Below, piece by piece: positions 53,347-60,837 of a DNA stretch of 64,000 nt. Made by a program: the position numbers and the translations under genes. Origin of the DNA: DUOA01 sp012839095 (lineage in GTDB: Bacteria; Bacillota; Clostridia; Caldicoprobacterales; DTU083). The notes below the pieces were generated by a model. The model worked only from the letters and a program-made list of their open reading frames with translations. It did not search any database and was not told where the DNA came from. The stretch is taken from contig JBMNJE010000009.1 of NCBI GenBank assembly GCA_050951505.1, positions 286,278-350,277 on the forward strand, read 5' to 3'. Position 1 is the stretch's first letter. Every line of letters starts with the position of its first letter.

Positions 53347-54570
53347 AAAGAAGAACACAAAAGACCTAATCCCTGCAACATACAATCCTCGTAAAGATTT
53401 GAAACCAGGAGATGTAGAATACGATAAATTAAAACGATCCATTGAACAATTTGGTTATGTAGAGCCGGTTATCTGGAATAAGGTGACCGGCCATGTTGTT
53501 GGTGGGCATCAAAGACTGAAGGTTCTCATGGATATGGGCATCACAGAACTTGAGTGTGTCATCATTGAAATGGACGAAGAAAAAGAAAAAGCACTCAACA
53601 TCGCACTCAATAAAATCAGCGGTGATTGGGACAAGGATAAATTGGCTCTTTTAATTTCAGATTTACAAGGTGTAGATTTTGATGTTTCCCTAACTGGATT
53701 TGACCCTAAAGAACTGGATGACTTATTTAAAGACACGCTGAAAGAGGGGATCCACGATGATGACTTTGATGTGGAGACAGAACTAAAAAAGCCTGCCATC
53801 AGCAAGCTTGGTGACATCTGGACGCTTGGCAGACACAGGCTTATCTGTGGTGACTCCACCAAGGAAGAAACCTATGATCTGCTGATGAATAAAAAGAAGG
53901 CAAACTTGTGTGTAACAGATCCTCCCTACAATGTGAATTATGAAGGCGCTGCAGGTAAAATCAAAAATGACCATATGGGAAATGATGCCTTTTATCAATT
54001 CCTTTTAGACGCCTTTATCAATATCGAAGAAGCACTGGCAGACGATGCTTCTATCTATGTATTCCATGCCGACACCGAAGGGTTTAATTTTAGAAAAGCC
54101 TTCTCGGATGCCGGTTTTTACTTGTCCGGCTGTTGTATATGGAAAAAGGACTCCCTTGTACTGGGGCGTTCTCCGTATCAATGGCAGCACGAACCTGTGC
54201 TGTTTGGCTGGAAGAAGAAAGGCAAGCATCAGTGGTATACAGGTAGGAAAGAAACCACCATCTGGGAATTTGATAAGCCAAAGAGAAACGGTGACCATCC
54301 TAGATGAAGCCTATTCCTCTTCTCGCCTATCCAATTTTGAACTCCTCTATGAGTAACACCATTGTGCTTGACCCATTTGGCGGAAGTGGTAGTACCCTAA
54401 TTGCCTGTGAGCAATCAGAACGCATCTGCTACACCGTGGAACTAGATGAGAAGTTTTGTGATGTCATTATTAAACGCTACATTGAGCAGGTTGGAACTTC
54501 CAAAGAAGTCCGTGTTCAAAGGGATGGACTAAGTTATAAATATGATGAATTGGTGGAAACCAATGAATAA
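53336..54570 (+). pseudogene. ParB-type DNA methyltransferase of the prophage, frameshifted
   Basis: The N-terminal part is ParB/Srx-like (LIPATYNPRKDLKPGD, GHVVGGHQRLKVL, ~1-95). Then comes an adenine/cytosine-N4 methylase with RLICGDS, TDPPYNVNYEG (motif IV) and, in another frame, LDPFGGSGSTLIACEQ (motif I). The frame breaks near 54301: KPKRNGDHP is followed by R and TGA, while MKPIPLLAYPI continues in the shifted frame. One missing base (HPTMKP expected) explains it. Both halves are otherwise well conserved. Confidence 0.9.
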
Positions 54571-54672
54571 GGAATACTAGTAAAGTTTCCCACAAGATAA
54601 TTGATAAAAAGCTTGCTATATAAGTGTTTTAGAGTGATATATGTACATACCAAAACAAAGGAGGTTTTGTAC

Positions 54673-55308
54673 ATGGTCATTAAATACAATGTAACAGGAG
54701 CAGAAAGAAAAAGGCTGGTAACGACTCTTAGTACTCTCACAGGAGTTAAAGCAAAGTACCTAGGAATGCCTAGTATGGCATATGAGGTAGGTGACTTTAC
54801 CATCGACAAGAATGGAAACCTTGAACTCAGTGACAAGGTAAACAGCGAAGAAATCGAACGTGTGGCAGGACATTTAGCCAGCGAGGGTTTTATTGCTGAG
54901 GAAGAGATAAGCGCTACAGAGGGCAGACAAACGGCAGACAGCGAGGAGTTTGGCCTTACAGTTTCCATGCCAAGGAGCAACTTTTCTGAAGGCGCACTTG
55001 AAAACTTACAAGCACTTGTTGAGGCAAAAGGAGAACTAATTCGTCATGCACTTGATGTAGAAGAATTGCCGATTGAAATTTCTGAAGATGAAGTTTCATT
55101 TCCTTGGTTTGAAGAGTTACCAACACCAGAAGAGATTAAAGCATATACCCACTTCATTTCAGCCTTATCAGAGATGGCGATAAATCAGAAACGCATCACG
55201 GTGAAAGAGAAAGAAGTAGAAAATGAAAAATACGCCTTCAGATGCTTTTTACTCCGCCTTGGCTTTATTGGAAAAGACTATAAAGATGAGGCGAAAAATA
55301 CTGCTTAG
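54673..55308 (+). CDS. Phage-associated protein annotated elsewhere as virulence-related
   Basis: The 211-residue protein starts at ATG 54673, with AAAGGAGG upstream (a longer frame from 54601 lacks support). It begins MVIKYNVTGAERKRLVTTLS and contains GMPSMAYEVGDFTIDKNG. Similar proteins occur in clostridial prophages under the loose name virulence-related; no function is proved. No membrane or catalytic motif is visible. Confidence 0.75.
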   Translation: MVIKYNVTGAERKRLVTTLSTLTGVKAKYLGMPSMAYEVGDFTIDKNGNLELSDKVNSEEIERVAGHLASEGFIAEEEISATEGRQTADSEEFGLTVSMPRSNFSEGALENLQALVEAKGELIRHALDVEELPIEISEDEVSFPWFEELPTPEEIKAYTHFISALSEMAINQKRITVKEKEVENEKYAFRCFLLRLGFIGKDYKDEAKNTA

Positions 55309-55349
55309 AAACCTGACAGGTTCATCGGCATTTAAAGGAGGAGCAAAAA

Positions 55350-55580
55350 ATGAGGATAATTAGTAAAGAACGGTTACAAAATCTTCGTGAGAAGTACCCT
55401 GTAGGCTGCCGAGTAGAATTACTAAGAATGGATGATATTCAAGCTCCAATGATTGGCACAAAAGGAACAGTCATAGGTGTTGATGACATCGGCTCCATAA
55501 TGGTGTCTTGGGATATAGGCTCCAGTTTATCCGTAGTCTTTGGAGAAGACCTTTGCAGGAGGATTGACGATGACAGATAA
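55350..55580 (+). CDS. DUF4314 family phage protein
   Basis: The 76-residue protein reads LREKYPVGCRVELLRMDD, GTKGTVIGVDDIGSIMVSWD and LSVVFGEDLCRRID, a small SH3-like beta fold typical of DUF4314 in phage and mobile elements. AAAGGAGG lies before the ATG. It overlaps the next gene by 11 bases. Confidence 0.85.
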   Translation: MRIISKERLQNLREKYPVGCRVELLRMDDIQAPMIGTKGTVIGVDDIGSIMVSWDIGSSLSVVFGEDLCRRIDDDR

Positions 55581-55749
55581 GATAAAAGAGCAGATTCTTG
55601 CCATTCGAGATACAGGCCTTACCAATATGTTTGATGTGAACGCAGTCCAAAGAATCGCAGATGAGATGGAATTTTATGAGCTGGTCATTTTTCTTGAAGA
55701 AGAAAAAGCCAAGTATGTGAAGTTCATTTTAAACGGTGATGAAGATTAA
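55570..55749 (+). CDS. DUF5049 family phage protein
   Basis: The 59-residue protein (MTDKIKEQILAIRDTGLTNM, then FDVNAVQRIADEMEFYELVIF) matches DUF5049, which usually sits just before the large terminase. ATG 55570 follows GCAGGAGG inside DUF4314. An upstream frame start at 55540 is not needed. Confidence 0.85.
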   Translation: MTDKIKEQILAIRDTGLTNMFDVNAVQRIADEMEFYELVIFLEEEKAKYVKFILNGDED

Positions 55750-55806
55750 ATCATAAATAATTCAATAGTATAGGGATTTGAGCGTGCAGACGCTCTTTCT
55801 CTCGTC

Positions 55807-55830
55807 ATACAGCTTAAGGCTGTATTTTTT
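55807..55830 (+). terminator. Terminator hairpin before the terminase large subunit
   Basis: ATACAGC (55807-55813) pairs with GCTGTAT (55819-55825) and runs into TTTTT, between DUF5049 and the large terminase start. Confidence 0.7.
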
Positions 55831-55849
55831 ATGCTCATTTTGAAGGGAG

Positions 55850-57448
55850 GTGACCGCAATTAGAAAGCTCAAGAAATATAAACCGACTCCTTTTATGGCA
55901 AAGGACTCTATCTACGATAAAGATGCTGCAGATTATGCGGTCAACTTTATTGAGTGTTTAAGTCATACCAAGGGGAAATGGTCTGGAAAACCATTTGAAC
56001 TGATTGATTGGCAAGAGCAAATTATCAGAGATCTCTTTGGAACACTAAAACCAGATGGCTATCGGCAGTTTAATACAGCCTATATTGAGATTCCTAAGAA
56101 AATGGGGAAATCTGAATTAGCGGCAGCTGTCGCATTACTGCTTACTTGTGGTGAAGGCGATGTGGTCACAGTTCAAAATGGTGACACATTGCAGATGGTT
56201 GCTGATGTTCAGCCTGAAGAAGCTAGCAACAAAGCAGTAACATGGTCAGTTGAAGCAGTAACAGGTACAGCAACAATCGAATCTAACGGTTTATTGACAG
56301 CAACAAAAATTGGAACAGTAATTGTTAAGGCTTTTGCTCAAGATGGAACTTTAGTTCAAGGAGTAAAAGAAATTACTATAACTGACTCCCAATCAGATTT
56401 AGATCAAGCGGCAGCGGAAGCATTAATCACAGCATTACCAGCTGCTGAGACAGTAACATTAACAGATAAAGCAGCAATAGAAGCAGCAAGAGCCGCTTAT
56501 GATGCATTAACAGAAAACCAACAATTATTGGTAGAGAATGTAGCAGTATTGGCAGCAGCAGAAGCTGAACTAGCAGTATTAGAAGCAATAGAAGCGATAG
56601 AAAAGAACTTAGATGATGTGATAGCGTATGATTATGGTACGTATAACTATAACTATAGTGGTGTACCAAGTTTTAGTGAAGGAACTATAGCACTAGACTA
56701 TTTACAATCTGATTTATTGGCATACAATAGTTCAGATCCATATCAAGGTAGATTGCATGACTTAGCAAGATATCTTGGAGCACTACATAGAGTAGATGAA
56801 AGTGTAATCACAAGTATCGAATATAATGGTTTTGACTACACATGGGATGATTCACAAAATCTAAGTGGTAGTAACTGGGCAAATGATGATATAACCTTAG
56901 TGTCTGTTATCACTGCTGTGTTTGAAAATTCCACAGAACCAATGACAAGCATCGATTTAACAGTGAAAGATGCAAGTGCTAATGAAGTAAGTATTACTTT
57001 ATCGTTTGACGTTGAAATGTATCCTGATTTAGTGAAACAATTGCATGATCAAGGACATGAAATTGCCAATCATAGTTACAATCATAAGCGTTTAACGACT
57101 TTAAATAACAACGATATCCTGTTTCAGATTAATCATACTAATAATTTAATTATGAATGTAATTGGTGTAGAACCAACCTTACTTCGTGCACCTTATGGCA
57201 TTGCGGATGATCGCGTCAAATCACTTACAACCATGCGGTTTGTCAACTGGAACATTGATAGTTTAGATTGGAAATATAGAAATGCAAGTAACATCATTCA
57301 TCGTGTTCGCTCAGGTGCTAGAAACAATGGCATTGTTTTGATGCATGATTTGTATGCTTCAACACTCAGCTCTCTTGATCCTCTTTTAGCATCACTTAGT
57401 GCGCAGGGTTATGAGTTTATGACGGTGTCCGAATTAATGGGCTACTAA
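55850..57448 (+). CDS. Chimeric ORF: terminase N-terminus + Ig-like/helical part + polysaccharide deacetylase C-terminus
   Basis: One uninterrupted 532-codon frame has three unrelated parts. Codons 1-~103 are the start of a phage large terminase (FELIDWQEQIIRDLFG, Walker A IPKKMGKSELAAAVALLLTC). From ~104 it is a bacterial Ig-like (Big_2) domain (VTVQNGDTLQMVADVQPEEA), then a helical segment (DKAAIEAARAAYDALTENQQ) and a beta-rich part. From ~390 it is the second half of a polysaccharide deacetylase (HEIANHSYNHKRL, LLRAPYG, VLMHDL) lacking the catalytic TFDDGP motif. No part is complete. GTG 55850 follows GGGAGG. Confidence 0.78.
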   Translation: MTAIRKLKKYKPTPFMAKDSIYDKDAADYAVNFIECLSHTKGKWSGKPFELIDWQEQIIRDLFGTLKPDGYRQFNTAYIEIPKKMGKSELAAAVALLLTCGEGDVVTVQNGDTLQMVADVQPEEASNKAVTWSVEAVTGTATIESNGLLTATKIGTVIVKAFAQDGTLVQGVKEITITDSQSDLDQAAAEALITALPAAETVTLTDKAAIEAARAAYDALTENQQLLVENVAVLAAAEAELAVLEAIEAIEKNLDDVIAYDYGTYNYNYSGVPSFSEGTIALDYLQSDLLAYNSSDPYQGRLHDLARYLGALHRVDESVITSIEYNGFDYTWDDSQNLSGSNWANDDITLVSVITAVFENSTEPMTSIDLTVKDASANEVSITLSFDVEMYPDLVKQLHDQGHEIANHSYNHKRLTTLNNNDILFQINHTNNLIMNVIGVEPTLLRAPYGIADDRVKSLTTMRFVNWNIDSLDWKYRNASNIIHRVRSGARNNGIVLMHDLYASTLSSLDPLLASLSAQGYEFMTVSELMGY

Positions 57449-57476
57449 GTTAGAATGTAACTCAAAAACTGAATTT

Positions 57477-57509
57477 GACAAAAAATCACAAGAAAGTGAT
57501 TTTTTTGTC
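57477..57509. terminator. Rho-independent terminator after the chimeric ORF
   Basis: GACAAAAAATCAC (57477-57489) pairs with GTGATTTTTTTGTC (57496-57509) with one bulged T. The long T-tract makes it a strong terminator. Confidence 0.85.
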
Positions 57510-57518
57510 TTTGAAAGG

Positions 57519-57546
57519 TTGATTTATCTCTGGTAATGTATATAAT
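57519..57546 (+). promoter_or_regulatory. Promoter of the c-di-GMP riboswitch transcript
   Basis: TTGATT (57519-57524), a 16-base spacer and a perfect TATAAT (57541-57546) place the start near 57553, about 40 bases before the riboswitch. Confidence 0.66.
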
Positions 57547-57593
57547 AAAAGTATGAAAAACTTTTGGAGAGTATAACATATTTATGGGTTATG

Positions 57594-57679
57594 AATTTAG
57601 TAAGCAAACTATTCGAAAGGATAGGACGCAAAGCTATAGGATCTTCTGAGTAATCAGGTGATAGCCAGCTACCTAAGTT
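57594..57679 (+). ncRNA. Cyclic-di-GMP-I (GEMM-I) riboswitch
   Basis: All hallmarks of the class I aptamer are here. P1 is AATTTAG (57594-57600) with CTAAGTT (57673-57679). P2 is CTATTC-GAAA-GGATAG with its GAAA tetraloop (57609-57624). The conserved GGACGCAAAGC joins P2 and P3. P3 has GCTAT pairing with ATAGC, an inner CTGA/TCAG stem, and ends in TAGCCAGCTACC. It senses c-di-GMP, the motile-to-sessile signal. Its downstream gene is now separated by the IS4-type element; the probable target is the surface protein at 59370. Confidence 0.93.
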
Positions 57680-57714
57680 TTATATTGTTTGGGAGAATAA
57701 TATGAAAATCACTT

Positions 57715-59306
57715 ACTCAACTTTCCCACTTGGGAAAAGCAGTATGAACCTTGAAAAATGAATATAAAAAATCACGCTTAGAATTAATTTAGAAAAGGAA
57801 AACCGCCGCGGTTATGGTATAATTGGATCAGCACAAACACAATAATACCAACACTTTGGAGGTTTCCTATGTCTAATATTATATCAGATTCAGACTATAA
57901 TGAACAGGTTTTAAGCACACAGATTAATCTTTTCTTTAAACGCTATATCAGTTCAAAATTACTGAAAAGATGTGGGTTTTATAAAGCCAAGGGATTCAGC
58001 TGCATGCTTTTGCTTAAAACGTTATTCAGTCTAGTTTTTAACCATAAGAATTTGTGGCGAACACTGCAGACGGACGCTTCAATACCTTTTGCCAAAAACA
58101 CTGTCTATCGTTTTCTCAATCAGCAGGCATTTCATTGGGAGAAGTTTTTACTTGCCGTTTCAACTAAGCTGGTCGGATTTTTTAATACTCTAACTAACGA
58201 GAAACGGGCTACAGCACTGGTTATTGATGATTCCCTTTTTAGTAAGAATCGCAGCAAGAAGGTTGAACTGCTGAGCCGTGTTTTTGACCATACAAGCCAT
58301 AAGTATCAGAAAGGCTACAGAATGCTAACGATTGGCTGGACTGACGGTAGTTCATTTGTTCCTGTCAATTTTCGTTTGCTAAGTTCGTCCAAGGAATCAA
58401 ATGTGCTTTACCCTGCCAGGGATTGTGACAAGAGATCTCAGGCCCATAAACGTCGCTTGCAGGCTCAATCAAACACTACAGATGTGGTTTTGGATCTTCT
58501 GAGACAAGCAAGGAAGATACCGGCACGCTATGTTCTGTTTGACAGTTGCTTTACAATGCCCAAGACAGTAGCAGAGATTAAGGCGATGGATCGGGAAGTT
58601 ATCGGTATGGTACGAATTACTGAGAAAATCCATTACCGCTTCAATGGTAAATGGCGTAATATCAAAGATATTTACAGCCAGATAGAAAAGTGTAAAAATC
58701 CCTCCAACCCGCTGATTGGATCAGCTAGAGTCAGCGTCAGAGCTAAAAAGGATAGCCCATGCAATCAATGGGTAAATGCAAAACTTATCTTTGTCAGAAA
58801 CACTAACCGCAAGGACGATGCTTGGCTGGCAATACTTTGTACCGATATGGAAATCAGTAGCGAAGAAGCAGTACGCATATATGGGAAACGCTGAGATATT
58901 GAAGTTTTCTTCAAAATGTGCAAGTCTTATCTGGCACTTGGCAAAGAATCTCAGAGTCGCTCCTATGAAGCACAGATTGCCACCACATCTATTGTATTTT
59001 TACGCTACATGATGATTGCTGAATCGGTACGCCTTGAGCATGACGATAGAACATGGGGTGAAATATTTTTTAGATTCTGTGACGAAGTCAAAGATATCGA
59101 ATATGTGAAAGCAGTTAAACTGCTGATCGATACAATGATTGATATTCTCAGGCAAACTCCGGTCTTGACAGATATCCAAGCGCAGCAACTTATTGATCAA
59201 TTAATCAATGCTCTGCCTTTCTATCTTAAAGATCGATTGCAGTTGGTTGCGTGATTTTATTCATTTTTCAAGGTTCATCACCACATTAGTGGTGGGAAAG
59301 TTGAGT
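57715..59306 (+). mobile_element. IS4-type insertion sequence with 15-bp ends and 5-bp duplication
   Basis: The ends ACTCAACTTTCCCAC (57715-57729) and GTGGGAAAGTTGAGT (59292-59306) are perfect inverted repeats. CACTT flanks both sides (57710-57714 and 59307-59311), a target duplication. The 1592-base element carries one transposase gene with a nonsense codon. It landed between the c-di-GMP riboswitch and the surface-protein gene at 59370. The GAACCTTGAAAAATGAAT word lies inside both ends. Confidence 0.93.
57869..59254 (+). pseudogene. IS4-type transposase with in-frame stop
   Basis: The transposase is ~461 codons with the IS4 DDE layout: first Asp in LVIDDSLFSKN, second in YVLFDSCFTM, and the Y-x2-R-x3-E-x6-K motif in YGKR(stop)DIEVFFKMCK. 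TGA at 58892-58894 replaces what should be Trp (TGG), between the R and E of this motif, so the truncated product lacks the catalytic Glu. The frame continues to 59254 without other damage, so the mutation is recent or a sequence error. Confidence 0.9.
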
Positions 59307-59369
59307 CACTTATATAAAAATAATAGTCCCGAATAGAATTGTTTTTTTACATCAAGAAAGGAGAGAAAC

Positions 59370-60835
59370 ATGGATAAAACAAAGCATCGAAAGGCATTTT
59401 TCGCTTTAGGCGGTCTTTTTGTTGTACTAGTTTTAATATTTTCGCTAGTACAATGCCCACAGAGTTACTCTGTCACTTTCGATACAGATGGAGGAAATGA
59501 AATTCCTGCTGTATCTGTAAATAAAGGTGACACAGTCGCTCGACCACAAAATCCAACAAAAAATGGATTTACTTTTGCGTATTGGGAACTTGATGGTGAA
59601 GAATTTGATTTTTCACAACCCATTACTGCAGATATAAAACTAAAAGCAATTTGGGAAGCAATTACTTATACAGTAACCTTTGATTCCGATGGAGGATCAG
59701 ATGTTGAAGCGCAAGTAATCGCTTTTGGTGAAAATGCCAACAAACCTGAAGATCCAATACGTGAAGGATATTCTTTTATTGGGTGGTATTTAAATGAAGT
59801 AGAACATGATTTTTCACAACCCATTACTGCAGATATAAAACTAAAAGCAATTTGGGAAGCAATTACTTATACAGTAACCTTTGATTCCGATGGAGGATCA
59901 GATGTTGAAGCGCAAGTAATCGCTTTTGGTGAAATGCCAACAAACCTGAAGATCCAATACGTGAAGGATATTCTTTTATTGGGTGGTATTTAAATGAAGT
60001 AGAATATGATTTTTCTCAAGTTGTTGAGCAAGATATGCATCTACTTGCAATGTGGGAACAGGTTGACGATGATGAAACTGATCCTGATGATGATTCAGAA
60101 CCAGTAATCACAACGAAAACTGAAAAACGTACTGCTGTCATTAACTTTAAAACCATAAAAGAAAATGACAGTACTTTAGATGCTGGAAAAACTTTAATTA
60201 AGCAAACTGGAGTGAACGGTCAACAAACAATCACTTATATCGTTACATATACTGATGGTAGAGAAACATCAAGAGTTGAAGTATCAAGAACAACAACAAG
60301 ACAACCAGTTGATCAAATCGTTCTTATCGGGACAAAGAAAGTAGATGGAAAACCGGTAATAACAACTAAAACAGAAACAAAAACAGAAACAATTGCATTT
60401 ACAACGATAGAAGAAAACGACAACACATTAGAAGTTGGCAAAAGGGCTGTCAAACAAGAAGGTAAAAATGGTGTATTAACAATAACATACACCGTTACGT
60501 TAACCGATGGTGTTGAAACTAGTAGAGTAGAAACATCAAGAACGATAACAAGACAACCAGTCAACAGAATCGTGTTAGTGGGAACAAAGGAACCTGTTTA
60601 TACATTTGGAACTCACCGACCTGCTAACTTCTTAGGTTCACCTCAAGTGGTGGTGACTGTTTATAAAGATGGTACAGCAGTTTCTGCTAATACAGTTTAT
60701 AAAAACACTACTGTATTAGGAGATAAAAACAACGACCAAGGGTTATTGTTGATAGATGAAAGTCTAATTGACGATGTAAATAGAGCTCAATTAGCAAATG
60801 GAACATTTGTAAACGTCTCGAAAGGGGGGCAATAA
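59370..60835 (+). pseudogene. Surface protein with InlB-type repeats and G5 domains, frameshifted
   Basis: The protein starts at ATG 59370 (AAAGGAGAG upstream) with an N-terminal membrane anchor (FFALGGLFVVLVLIFSLVQC). Three Listeria-Bacteroides (Flg_new) repeats follow (YTVTFDSDGG..EGYSFIGWY), then two G5 domains (EPVITTKTEKRT.. and KPVITTKTETKT..) and a short C-terminal part. One A is missing in GAAATGCC (~59933) compared with GAAAATGCC in the previous repeat, shifting the frame until restored at 60000 or so. It is probably an adhesin or cell-wall protein and the likely target of the c-di-GMP riboswitch. It overlaps nothing; a secreted protein follows after 2 bases. Confidence 0.83.
59609..60012 (+). 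repeat. ~201-bp tandem repeats encoding InlB-type units
   Basis: The unit starting GATTTTTCACAACCCATTAC (59609) recurs at ~59810 with almost no change, and the next segment matches again up to ~60012. Period ~201 bases, 67 codons. The copies differ by the single A deletion that shifts the frame. Confidence 0.85.
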
Positions 60836-60837
60836 GT

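Noticed and set aside
58892..58894. TGA recoded as tryptophan
   Set aside because: TGA serves as a normal stop elsewhere in the window (for example proB, tgt and scfB), so this is a nonsense mutation rather than a code change.
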